A stretch of 64,000 nt of DNA from Nocardioides currus (lineage in GTDB: Bacteria; Actinomycetota; Actinomycetes; Propionibacteriales; Nocardioidaceae). The DNA lies in contig NZ_PYXZ01000012.1 of NCBI RefSeq assembly GCF_003057875.1, forward strand, positions 85,848-149,847, read 5' to 3'. This document shows, piece after piece, positions 41,953-49,740 of this stretch (its first letter is position 1; each line of letters starts with the position of its first letter). A program made the translations under genes and the position numbers. The notes under the pieces are model-generated. The model was not told the origin of the DNA. It worked only from the letters and a program-made list of their open reading frames with translations, and searched no databases.

Positions 41953-42684
41953 TCAGCGCAGGCGGGCGTCGGTGGTGGGTGCGGTGACCGTGCGCATCAC
42001 CGGGCACGCCGGCTCGTCGCACACGACGAAGACGCGGCGTGCGCTCTCCGAGAGTCGGACGAAGACTCCCGCGTCGGGCCCGGAGACCGACAGCTCCATC
42101 AGGTGCACCACCGCGCCGTCGCGCCCCTCGGCCACGCCGACGCGCCGCGAGAACGTCCCGCGTCTGTCGTACGGCGCTGCGACGTCCGGCTCGGAGAAGC
42201 TCGGCGCCTCCTCGTCGAAGTCGGACACGTCGCCGTCGGCGTCGACCTTCAGCAGCCGGTCGTCGGCGTCCTCGATCACCACCCCGTCGTCGACGGCCGC
42301 GAACCGGCCGGCGCCGGGCAGCGCGACCACGACCTCCGCGAGGTGCAGCTCGCCGTCGGCGTACCACGGGACGGGGACCGGGTTGGCCTCCTCCCGGACC
42401 TCCGGCGGGGCCGGCAGCAGCGAGACGACCACCGCCAGCGCCGCGACCGCGGCGACCCCGGCCAGCGACCAGGCGGTCAGTCGCCGGCGGCGCGGTCGGT
42501 CGAGCTCCTCGGCGACGAGGTCGCGCACGTGCGCCTCGACGTCGGTGGTCTGCTCGAGGCGCGCCCAGCTGCGGCGACAGCGCGCGAGCGCCCGGTCGAC
42601 CGCGGCCTCGGCGGCCGCTCCCCCACCCTGCTCCTCGACCAGCGCGGAGCGACGGGCGGCGACGAAGTCGTCGTACGTGTCCAT
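41953..42684 (-). CDS. single-pass membrane protein, unknown function
   Basis: Protein of 243 residues that I do not recognise. The N-terminal 90 residues are charged and probably cytoplasmic (MDTYDDFVAARRSALVEEQG). One transmembrane helix follows (TAWSLAGVAAVAALAVVVSL, about 90-112). The rest is an acidic extracytoplasmic domain with a Cys pair in VVCDEPACPVMRTV at the end. The layout resembles anti-sigma-factor-like or sensor proteins, but no zinc-anti-sigma motif is seen. ATG 42684 is preceded by GGAGG at good spacing. It probably follows the small gene upstream and gcvT in one transcript. Confidence 0.7.
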   Translation of the reverse strand: MDTYDDFVAARRSALVEEQGGGAAAEAAVDRALARCRRSWARLEQTTDVEAHVRDLVAEELDRPRRRRLTAWSLAGVAAVAALAVVVSLLPAPPEVREEANPVPVPWYADGELHLAEVVVALPGAGRFAAVDDGVVIEDADDRLLKVDADGDVSDFDEEAPSFSEPDVAAPYDRRGTFSRRVGVAEGRDGAVVHLMELSVSGPDAGVFVRLSESARRVFVVCDEPACPVMRTVTAPTTDARLR

Positions 42685-42739
42685 CCGCACCTCCACGTCG
42701 TGTTCGCGACCGACGCCCGAGCGGATGGTCCTGGCGGTC

Positions 42740-42991
42740 TCAGGCGTGGAGCGACATCGGGCCGTAGACCTGGCGGTCGTGCTCGAACAGCGTGACACCG
42801 TCGACCCCTGCCTCGGCCAGCTCGGCCCAGATCTCCCCGACCCACGACTCGGCGTCGGCCTGCGACAGGAAGCGTTGGCCCTCGAAGCCCGCCGCGGCGA
42901 CCTCCGCGCCGGAGGCGTCCTCGAGGCGCCACCACCAGGGTCGCTCCGTGGCCGAGGGCTGCCGGAACGTCGCGGGCTGCTCGGGCAGCAT
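42740..42991 (-). CDS. small hypothetical protein downstream of gcvT
   Basis: Protein of 83 residues, soluble, Trp- and acid-rich: MLPEQPATFRQPSATERPWW, then RFLSQADAESWVGEIWAELA, and near the end VTLFEHDRQVYG. No known motif. The ATG overlaps the gcvT TGA (TGATG), so translation is coupled to gcvT. This placement suggests a conserved actinobacterial companion gene, but I cannot name it. Confidence 0.72.
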   Translation of the reverse strand: MLPEQPATFRQPSATERPWWWRLEDASGAEVAAAGFEGQRFLSQADAESWVGEIWAELAEAGVDGVTLFEHDRQVYGPMSLHA

Positions 42992-44115
42992 CAGGACTCC
43001 TTGACCGAGGTGTCGACGAAGGGCGGCTTGACCAGCTGGAAGATCTCCCGGCGACCGCGGACGTCCACGCCGACCTCGGCCTCGGCGTTGACCATGACGG
43101 GCACCAGCGCCATCCCGATGCCCTTCCTCAACGTCGGCGAGAAGGTGCCCGACGTGATGTCGCACAGCGGCACGTCCTGGGTCAGCGTCACGCTCATGCC
43201 GGGGCGCGGGATGCCCCGGCCGGTGGCGACCAGGCCGCGCAGGCGGCGCTTGGGACCCTCCTCCTTGACCGCGACGATCGCGTCGCGCCCCCAGAAGGCG
43301 TCCTTCTTCCAGCCGACGGCCCAGCTGAGGCCGGCCTCGACCGGGTTGGTGTCGATGGTGATGTCCTGGCCGTGGAGCGGGTAGCCCATCTCGGTACGCA
43401 GCGTGTCACGCGAGCCGAGCCCGCACGCGAGCATCCCGTGCTCCTCACCGGCGGCCAGCAGGGCGTCCCAGATCGCGCCGGCCGAGTCGTTGGCGACGAT
43501 CAGCTCGTAGCCGCGCTCTCCGGTGTAGCCGGTGCGGCAGACGACGACGCCGACCTCCGGACCGAGCACGTCGGGCACGCGGGCCTCGACGAAGGACATG
43601 TAGTCGTGACCGGTCGGCAGGCCGACGGCCTCGAGCACCTCGTCGGACCTCGGTCCCTGCACGGCGAGCACGGCGTAGTCGTCGTGGTGGCTGCGGACGG
43701 TGACGCCCTCGGGGGCCTCGGCCTGCAGGCGGCGTACGACCTCGGCGGTGTTGGCCGCGTTGGGGACGAGGAGCACGTGCTCGTCGTCCTGGTAGTAGGC
43801 GATCAGGTCGTCGACGATGCCGCCGGTCGCGGCATCGCAGCACAGGGTGTACTGCGCCTTGCCGGGCTGGATCTTGGCCAGGTCGTTGGAGAGCGTGGCG
43901 TTCACGTAGGCGGCGGCGCCCGGTCCGCTGACCATCGCCTTGCCGAGGTGGCTGACGTCGAAGATGCCGACGGCCTCGCGGACCGCGGTGTGCTCCTTGA
44001 CCACGCCGGCGGGATATTCGAGGGGCATGGACCAGCCACCGAACTCGGCGAACTTCGCGCCGAGGGCGACGTGGCGGTCGTGCAGCGGGGACTGCTTCAG
44101 GGTCGCGTCAGCCAT
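42991..44115 (-). CDS. gcvT: glycine cleavage system aminomethyltransferase GcvT
   Basis: T-protein of 374 residues. It transfers the methylene group from lipoyl-GcvH to tetrahydrofolate and releases ammonia. Motifs: HVALGAKFAEFGGWSMPLEYP with the usual N-terminus, REAVGIFDVSHLGKAMVSG, VCRTGYTGERGYELIV, and DTLRTEMGYPLHGQDI. The ATG at 44115 was chosen. TAGGTT at 44123-44128 lies seven bases upstream, so the mRNA is probably leaderless. gcvT is divergent from pepA, as Rv2211c is from pepB. gcvH and gcvP are not in the window. Confidence 0.96.
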   Translation of the reverse strand: MADATLKQSPLHDRHVALGAKFAEFGGWSMPLEYPAGVVKEHTAVREAVGIFDVSHLGKAMVSGPGAAAYVNATLSNDLAKIQPGKAQYTLCCDAATGGIVDDLIAYYQDDEHVLLVPNAANTAEVVRRLQAEAPEGVTVRSHHDDYAVLAVQGPRSDEVLEAVGLPTGHDYMSFVEARVPDVLGPEVGVVVCRTGYTGERGYELIVANDSAGAIWDALLAAGEEHGMLACGLGSRDTLRTEMGYPLHGQDITIDTNPVEAGLSWAVGWKKDAFWGRDAIVAVKEEGPKRRLRGLVATGRGIPRPGMSVTLTQDVPLCDITSGTFSPTLRKGIGMALVPVMVNAEAEVGVDVRGRREIFQLVKPPFVDTSVKES

Positions 44116-44122
44116 GTCGCGC

Positions 44123-44174
44123 AACCTACCGCAGCGCTCCGGGCTCAGGACCCTGCCCGGGCCTGACCTACAGT
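44123..44174. promoter_or_regulatory. divergent leaderless promoters (gcvT / pepA)
   Basis: Leftward, TAGGTT (44123-44128) lies seven bases before the gcvT ATG. Rightward, TACAGT (44169-44174) lies six bases before the pepA GTG. Neither gene has a ribosome-binding site at its start, and there is no room for a glycine riboswitch. Confidence 0.55.
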
Positions 44175-44180
44175 GCCCGG

Positions 44181-45686
44181 GTGACCACGACGTACACCCT
44201 GCGCAACGCGAGCCCCGCCAAGACCCGCGCCGAGGCCGTCGTGGTCGGCGTCCTGGCCACCGACCAGGGGCCCGTCGTGTGCGATGCGGGGGCCGACGTC
44301 GCGGCGGCCTGGGGCCGCAAGTGGCGCCCGCTGCTCGCCTCCCTCGGCGTCAAGGGCACGGCCGGCGAGTCGGTGCGGATCCCGGCCGGCGACGCGATCA
44401 ACGCCCAGCTGCTCGTCCTCGTCGGGCTGGGCAAGCAGGCCGACCACACCTCCGTACGCCGCGCGGCCGGCGTCGCCGCCCGCAGCGTGCCCAACGCCGC
44501 GTCGGTGGCCGTGGCGCTGCCCGCCGAGACGCCGGAGCTCGTCGACGCCGTGACCCAGGGCCACCTGCTGGGCGGCTACACCTACACCGCCCACAAGTCG
44601 GGCGGCGGCGGCAAGGACGACGCCCCCGGCGACGTGATCGTGCTGAGCCCGATCGCCCGCAAGGCGGAGGCGGTCACCGCCTTCGAAGAGGCACAGGTGC
44701 TCGCCGAGGCAGTGACGCTGACCCGCGACTGGGTCAACGAGCCTCCCGGCCACCTCACCCCCGAGACCTTCGCGGCCGCGGTCGGGACGGCCCACGCCGC
44801 GATCACCAAGGGCCGCGGAGCGCCGAAGATCGGGCTGGAGGTGTGGGACCACGCGACCCTCGAGGAGCGCGGGCTCGGCGGCACGCTCGCCGTCGGCAAC
44901 GGCTCCGCCGCGACCCCGCGGCTGGCCAAGCTGACCTGGTCGCCGAAGGGCGCCACCACCCACCTCGCGCTCGTCGGCAAGGGCATCACGTTCGACTCCG
45001 GCGGGCTCACCATCAAGCCGGCGTCCTCCATGGTCGGCATGAAGGGCGACATGGGCGGCGCGGCCTGCGTCGTCGCCGCGACGCTCGCCATCGCGCGGCT
45101 CGGCCTGCCGGTCAGGGTGACGACCTTCGCACCGATGGCCGAGAACATGGTCTCGGGCTCGTCCTTCCGTCCCGGCGACGTCGTCACGATGTACGGCGGC
45201 ACCACCGTCGAGATCGCCAACACCGACGCTGAGGGCCGCATGCTTCTCGGCGACGCGCTCGTGCTCGCGACCGAGGAGGAGCCCGACGTGATCGTCGACG
45301 TCGCGACCCTCACCGGCCACCTGCAGCTCGCGCTCGGCGACAAGGTCGGCGCCGTGATCGGCAGCCAGGACGTCGTCGACTCGGTGCTCGCCGCCGGGGA
45401 GCGCGCCGGCGAGCAGCACTGGCAGATGCCGATCCCCGAGGAGATGTCGGAGCGGATCAAGGCCTCCAAGGTCGCCGACCTGCTCCAGCACGACTGGGTC
45501 CGCTGGGGCGGCGGCCTGATGGCGGCCGCCTTCCTGCGCGAGTTCACCGCCGGCCTGCCGTGGGCGCACCTCGACATCGCCGGCAAGGAGATCAACAGCG
45601 GCGGCCCCTACGGCCACGTCCCCTCGGGCGGCACCGGCTTCGGCGTCACCACGATCGTCGAGTACGCCCGCTCGCTCGCCGGCTGA
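44181..45686 (+). CDS. pepA: leucyl aminopeptidase (M17)
   Basis: Cytoplasmic di-metal aminopeptidase of 501 residues. Metal and catalytic residues lie in LVGKGITFDSGGLTIKPASSMVGMKGDMGGAA and in the M17 signature NTDAEGRMLLGDALVLA. The N-terminal half is the variable macro-like domain. It starts at GTG 44181. In mycobacteria pepB (Rv2213) has the same position between gcvT and the dlaT cluster. Role: general peptide turnover; hexameric by family analogy. Confidence 0.95.
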   Translation: MTTTYTLRNASPAKTRAEAVVVGVLATDQGPVVCDAGADVAAAWGRKWRPLLASLGVKGTAGESVRIPAGDAINAQLLVLVGLGKQADHTSVRRAAGVAARSVPNAASVAVALPAETPELVDAVTQGHLLGGYTYTAHKSGGGGKDDAPGDVIVLSPIARKAEAVTAFEEAQVLAEAVTLTRDWVNEPPGHLTPETFAAAVGTAHAAITKGRGAPKIGLEVWDHATLEERGLGGTLAVGNGSAATPRLAKLTWSPKGATTHLALVGKGITFDSGGLTIKPASSMVGMKGDMGGAACVVAATLAIARLGLPVRVTTFAPMAENMVSGSSFRPGDVVTMYGGTTVEIANTDAEGRMLLGDALVLATEEEPDVIVDVATLTGHLQLALGDKVGAVIGSQDVVDSVLAAGERAGEQHWQMPIPEEMSERIKASKVADLLQHDWVRWGGGLMAAAFLREFTAGLPWAHLDIAGKEINSGGPYGHVPSGGTGFGVTTIVEYARSLAG

Positions 45687-45735
45687 GTCGCCCCGCGGCG
45701 CGGGGGCGGCTGTTGAGGCAGCTGGCCCCGTTTCG

Positions 45736-45826
45736 GTTTCCCCGGCTAAGCGGGGAAACTCGAACTTCGCGGGGCGTGCAAACCCGAGAAGTTCACAACT
45801 CCCGACAGAGCCGGGGAAACTGGAAC
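45736..45826. repeat. palindromic repeat cluster after pepA
   Basis: GTTTCCCCG (45736-45744) pairs perfectly with CGGGGAAAC (45751-45759) around GCTAAG. CGGGGAAACTCGAAC (45751-45765) recurs as CGGGGAAACTGGAAC (45812-45826). In between, GAACTTC pairs with GAAGTTC. The block fills the gap between the convergent stops of pepA and the next gene and can act as a terminator for both. Confidence 0.7.
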
Positions 45827-45840
45827 GCCCCGACCGAGTC

Positions 45841-46200
45841 CTAGAGACCGCCGGCCTTCTTGCGCCGGTTGTAGTCGCGCATCCGCTGCGGGATGCCGAC
45901 CACGGCAGCGTCGTACGACGGGACCTGGTGCTTGTTGGCGAAGTCGTGGGCCCACTTCACGCTCGGCACGCGGCGTCGCGTCCACTCCCCGTCGTGGGCG
46001 ACGAGCAGCAGCGTCACGTCGCTGACCGCCGTGCGCGGCTCGACGAACCCCTCCACCCCGCGGCGGCTCGTGACAAACTCCGTGAGGTGCGTCAGGTCGT
46101 GGCCGTCGGCCGCGCGCACCGTGGTCGAGCCGGTGCGCAGGCCGTCGCGTGCCGGTCGGCGCACGCGCCCTGATCGGCGAAATCGGTCGAGGAGTCCCAT
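45841..46200 (-). CDS. conserved hypothetical protein next to lpdA
   Basis: Protein of 119 residues, basic at both ends (MGLLDRFRRSGRVRRPARDG and RMRDYNRRKKAGGL). The core contains TLLLVAHDGEWTRRRVPSVK then WAHDFANKHQVPSYDAAVVG. It has no transmembrane segment or recognised catalytic motif. Similar short proteins occur beside pepA/lpdA in actinobacteria and are sometimes labelled oxidoreductases; I see no support for that label. It is convergent with pepA and divergent from lpdA. Confidence 0.75.
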   Translation of the reverse strand: MGLLDRFRRSGRVRRPARDGLRTGSTTVRAADGHDLTHLTEFVTSRRGVEGFVEPRTAVSDVTLLLVAHDGEWTRRRVPSVKWAHDFANKHQVPSYDAAVVGIPQRMRDYNRRKKAGGL

Positions 46201-46281
46201 GCCGACATTGTGCCCGGCACCCTGATGGGACGCCGGAAGGCCGGGTGTGGACACGCTCACGAGAAGTGCAAGGATGGGCGA

Positions 46282-47658
46282 GTGACCGACGGCGACTTCG
46301 ACGTACTCATCCTCGGCGCCGGGTCCGGCGGCTACGCCTGCGCCCTCCGCGCGGCCCAGCTCGGACTCACCGTGGGCCTCGTCGAGAAGGGCAACCTCGG
46401 CGGCACCTGCCTCCACGTGGGCTGCATCCCGACCAAGGCGCTCCTGCACGCGGCCGAGGTCGCCGACGCGGCCCGGGACGCTTCGAAGTTCGGGGTCTCG
46501 GCGACGCTCGAGGGCATCGACATGGCGGGCGTCAACGCCTACAAGGACGGCGTCGTGTCGCGGCTCTTCAAGGGCCTCACCGGTCTGGTCAAGTCCCGCG
46601 GGATCACGGTCATCGAGGGCGAGGGCCGGCTGACCGGTCCGCGCACGGTGACGGTGGGCGGTGCGACGTACACCGGGAAGAGCGTGGTCCTGGCGTCGGG
46701 CTCCTACTCCAGGTCGCTGCCGGGCCTCGAGCTCGACGGCGAGCGCGTCATCTCCTCGGAGCACGCGCTCCGCCTCGACCGCGTGCCGTCGTCGGTGATC
46801 GTGCTCGGGGGCGGCGTCATCGGCTGCGAGTTCGCCAGCGTCTGGGCCAGCTTCGGCGCCCAGGTCACGATCCTCGAGGCGCTCCCCCGCCTCGTCGCCG
46901 CCGAGGACGAGGCGTCGTCCAAGGCGCTGGAGCGGGCCTTCCGCAAGCGCAAGATCGACTTCCGCACCGCCACGCCGTTCCAGAGCGTGAAGACCACCGA
47001 CACCGGCGTCGCCGTGACCGTCGAGGGCGGCGACATCATCGAGGCCGAGCTGCTGCTCGTCGCGGTCGGTCGCGGCCCCTTGACCGACGGGCTCGGCTAC
47101 GAGGAGCAGGGCGTCGCGATGGAGCGCGGCTTCGTGCTCGCCGACGAACGCTGCCGCACCAACGTCGAGGGCGTCTTCGCCGTCGGCGACATCGTCCCCG
47201 GGCTCCAGCTGGCCCACCGCGGCTTCCAGCAGGGCATCTTCGTCGCCGAGGAGATCGCCGGGCTCGACCCGAAGCCGATCGACGAGGCCGGCATCCCCCG
47301 CGTCACCTACTCCCACCCCGAGATCGCGTCGGTCGGCCTCGACGAGGCGAAGGCGCGGGAGGCGTACGGCGACCGGGTCACCACCGTGACGTACGACCTC
47401 GGCGGCAACGGCAAGAGCCAGATCCTGCAGACCTCCGGGTTCGTCAAGCTCGTCGGGCTCGAGGACGGCCCGGTGCTCGGTGTCCACATGGTCGGCGACC
47501 GCGTCGGCGAACTGATCGGCGAGGCCCAGCTGATCTACAGCTGGGAGGCCCACGCCGACGACGTCGCGCCTCTCGTGCACGCCCACCCGACCCAGAACGA
47601 AGCCCTCGGCGAGGCGCACCTCGCGCTCGCCGGCAAGGCGCTGCACGCCCACTCCTGA
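46282..47658 (+). CDS. lpdA: dihydrolipoyl dehydrogenase
   Basis: FAD-dependent disulfide oxidoreductase (E3) of 458 residues that reoxidises dihydrolipoyl groups of 2-oxoacid dehydrogenase complexes and of glycine cleavage. The FAD-binding loop is LILGAGSGGY at residues 9-18, and the redox cysteines are C43 and C48 in GGTCLHVGCIPTK. The NAD site is VIVLGGGVIGCEFAS. The C-terminal active-site His-Glu is in HAHPTQNEALGEAHLAL. The GTG at 46282 is preceded by AAGGA; upstream in-frame codons are not better. sucB follows after 41 bases, so they are probably one operon. Confidence 0.95.
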   Translation: MTDGDFDVLILGAGSGGYACALRAAQLGLTVGLVEKGNLGGTCLHVGCIPTKALLHAAEVADAARDASKFGVSATLEGIDMAGVNAYKDGVVSRLFKGLTGLVKSRGITVIEGEGRLTGPRTVTVGGATYTGKSVVLASGSYSRSLPGLELDGERVISSEHALRLDRVPSSVIVLGGGVIGCEFASVWASFGAQVTILEALPRLVAAEDEASSKALERAFRKRKIDFRTATPFQSVKTTDTGVAVTVEGGDIIEAELLLVAVGRGPLTDGLGYEEQGVAMERGFVLADERCRTNVEGVFAVGDIVPGLQLAHRGFQQGIFVAEEIAGLDPKPIDEAGIPRVTYSHPEIASVGLDEAKAREAYGDRVTTVTYDLGGNGKSQILQTSGFVKLVGLEDGPVLGVHMVGDRVGELIGEAQLIYSWEAHADDVAPLVHAHPTQNEALGEAHLALAGKALHAHS

Positions 47659-47699
47659 CCGCTCCACCGACCACCCACCACGCAATCGAAGGAATGCCC

Positions 47700-49568
47700 A
47701 TGGCCTCCGAAGTCACCCTCCCCGCCCTCGGCGAATCCGTCACCGAAGGCACCGTCACCCGCTGGCTCAAGCAGGTCGGCGACACCGTGGCGGTGGACGA
47801 GCCGCTGCTCGAGGTCTCGACCGACAAGGTCGACACCGAGATCCCCTCGCCGGTCGCCGGCACGCTGCTGGAGATCCGGGCCAACGAGGACGACACCGTC
47901 GAGGTCGGCGCCGTGCTGGCGGTCGTGGGCGACGAGGGCGAGGGTGGCGGCGACGCCGGCCAGGCCGACACGGCCGAGCCCGAGGCACAGCCCGCCAACG
48001 AGCAGGAGGCCGAGAAGAAGGCCGAGCAGGAGGAGCAGATCGCCGAGGAGACCGGCGACCTGCCGCCCGGCGACGAGACCCCGGAGGCCGAGAAGGAGGA
48101 CGCGCCCGCCGAGCAGGCGCCCGCCGCGTCCTCGTCCGACAGCAGCGGCGACAGCGGTGGCAGTGGTGGTGGCGGCGGTGGTGACGCCACGTCCGTCACG
48201 CTGCCGGCCTTGGGCGAGTCGGTGACCGAGGGCACGGTCACTCGCTGGCTCAAGCAGGTCGGCGACGACGTCGCGGTCGACGAGCCGCTGCTCGAGGTCT
48301 CGACCGACAAGGTCGACACCGAGATCCCCTCGCCGGTCGCCGGCACGCTCCTCGAGATCAAGGTCCAGGAGGACGAGACCGTCGAGGTCGGCGCCGAGCT
48401 GGCCACGATCGGATCGGGCGACGCCGCCCCGTCCCAGTCGGACGCCCCCGCCGAGGAGGCCCCCGCCGAGGAGACCCCGGCTCCGGCCCCCGCGCCGGCT
48501 CCCGCCCCTGCACCGGCCCCCGCGCCGGCTCCCGCCCCTGCACCGTCCCCTGCACCCGCGCCGGCCCCCGCGCCTGCACCGGCTCCGGCTCCGGCGGCCG
48601 AGTCCGCCCCGGCGGCGTCGCGCAGCGACGACCAGAGCGCGTACGTCACCCCGCTGGTGCGCAAGATGGCGACCCAGCACGGGGTCGACCTGGCCAGCGT
48701 CTCGGGCACCGGCGTCGGCGGTCGCATCCGCAAGCAGGACATCCTCGACGCCGCTGCCGCCAAGGCCGCTCCCGCCCCTGCTGCACCGGCGGCCGCCGCG
48801 GCTCCGGCGGGCGGCGTACAGGCTCCTGCCGCTTCCGGCGCGTCCTCGCCGTCGCCGCTGCGCGGCACGACCGAGAAGGTCACCCGCCTGCGCAAGATCA
48901 TCGCCGAGCGGATGGTCGACTCGCTGCAGACCTCGGCGCAGCTCACGCAGGTGATGGAGGTCGACGTGACCACGATCGCGCGGCTGCGCGAGAGCGTGAA
49001 GGCCGACTTCCTGGCCCGTGAGGGCGTGAAGCTGACCTACCTGCCGTTCTTCGCGAAGGCGGCGATCGACACGCTCAAGGAGCACCCCAAGCTCAACGCC
49101 GCGATCGACACCGACGAGGGCACGGTGACCTACTACGACCGCGAGAACATCGCGTTCGCGGTGGACACCGAGAAGGGCCTGCTCACGCCGGTGGTCAAGG
49201 ACGCCGGCGACCTGTCGATCGCCGGGATCGCGAAGAAGATCGCGGACGTCGCCGAGCGCACCCGCACCAACAAGATCGGCCCCGACGAGCTGTCGGGCGG
49301 CACGTTCACGATCACCAACCTCGGCAGCTTCGGGGCCCTGTTCGACACCCCGATCATCAACAAGCCGCAGGTCGCGATCCTCGGCCCGGGTGCGGTCGTG
49401 AAGCGTCCCGTCGTGATCGACGACCCCAACCTGGGCGAGACGATCGCGGTGCGCCACATGGTCTACCTCTCGCTGACCTACGACCACCGCCTGGTCGACG
49501 GCGCCGACGCCGGTCGGTTCCTGGCCGCGGTCAAGGCGCGCCTCGAGAGCGGGGCCTTCGAGGTCTGA
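47700..49568 (+). CDS. sucB: 2-oxoglutarate dehydrogenase E2, dihydrolipoyllysine succinyltransferase (two lipoyl domains)
   Basis: E2 core protein of 622 residues. Two N-terminal lipoyl domains each carry STDKVDTEIPSPVAGTLLE, with lipoylated Lys at K43 and K204. Ala/Pro-rich linkers follow (around 48480-48600 nearly all AP repeats). Next is a peripheral-subunit-binding domain (TPLVRKMATQHGVDLASVSG), then the catalytic domain ending TYDHRLVDGADAGRF. In actinobacteria this E2 (DlaT/SucB) serves the mixed pyruvate/2-oxoglutarate complex. ATG 47700 has GAAGGA at suitable distance; an ATG six bases earlier touches it. lipB and lipA downstream supply its cofactor. Confidence 0.94.
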   Translation: MASEVTLPALGESVTEGTVTRWLKQVGDTVAVDEPLLEVSTDKVDTEIPSPVAGTLLEIRANEDDTVEVGAVLAVVGDEGEGGGDAGQADTAEPEAQPANEQEAEKKAEQEEQIAEETGDLPPGDETPEAEKEDAPAEQAPAASSSDSSGDSGGSGGGGGGDATSVTLPALGESVTEGTVTRWLKQVGDDVAVDEPLLEVSTDKVDTEIPSPVAGTLLEIKVQEDETVEVGAELATIGSGDAAPSQSDAPAEEAPAEETPAPAPAPAPAPAPAPAPAPAPAPSPAPAPAPAPAPAPAPAAESAPAASRSDDQSAYVTPLVRKMATQHGVDLASVSGTGVGGRIRKQDILDAAAAKAAPAPAAPAAAAAPAGGVQAPAASGASSPSPLRGTTEKVTRLRKIIAERMVDSLQTSAQLTQVMEVDVTTIARLRESVKADFLAREGVKLTYLPFFAKAAIDTLKEHPKLNAAIDTDEGTVTYYDRENIAFAVDTEKGLLTPVVKDAGDLSIAGIAKKIADVAERTRTNKIGPDELSGGTFTITNLGSFGALFDTPIINKPQVAILGPGAVVKRPVVIDDPNLGETIAVRHMVYLSLTYDHRLVDGADAGRFLAAVKARLESGAFEV

Positions 49569-49610
49569 TCCTCCGGCTCCCGTGGGCTGCTCCACCATGG
49601 GATGTCTCTC

Positions 49611-49653
49611 AACCGGCACGTGCCACGGTGGACCACCGTGGCACGTGCCGGTT
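49611..49653. terminator. perfect 43-base palindrome after sucB
   Basis: A 21-base arm starting AACCGGCACG at 49611 pairs without mismatch with the arm ending GTGCCGGTT at 49653, with a single central base at 49632. Flanking sequence (CCACCATGGGATG upstream, CATCCGGTGGTGG downstream) extends the symmetry imperfectly. It follows the sucB stop by 42 bases and most likely terminates the lpdA-sucB transcript. Confidence 0.8.
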
Positions 49654-49709
49654 CGTCTGCATCCGGTGGTGGATCGTCACGACGGGGCGGTGCGAAAACC
49701 GGGCGCGCG

Positions 49710-49732
49710 ATGTCGGTGCCGACGCGTAGCGT
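49710..49732 (+). promoter_or_regulatory. DNA-damage promoter (PafBC type) of the ABC exporter
   Basis: ATGTCGGTG (49710-49718), eight bases, TAGCGT (49727-49732). The conserved 9-mer and the -10 hexamer are the same as those of the recA promoter at 342-364. The GTG start codon follows eight bases after the -10, so the transcript should be leaderless. This makes the transporter a predicted member of the RecA-independent damage regulon. Confidence 0.7.
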
Positions 49733-49740
49733 CGTGACGT

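Noticed and set aside
44116..44180. Glycine riboswitch upstream of gcvT
   Set aside because: Only 65 bases separate gcvT from pepA and gcvT appears leaderless, so there is no room for the aptamer.
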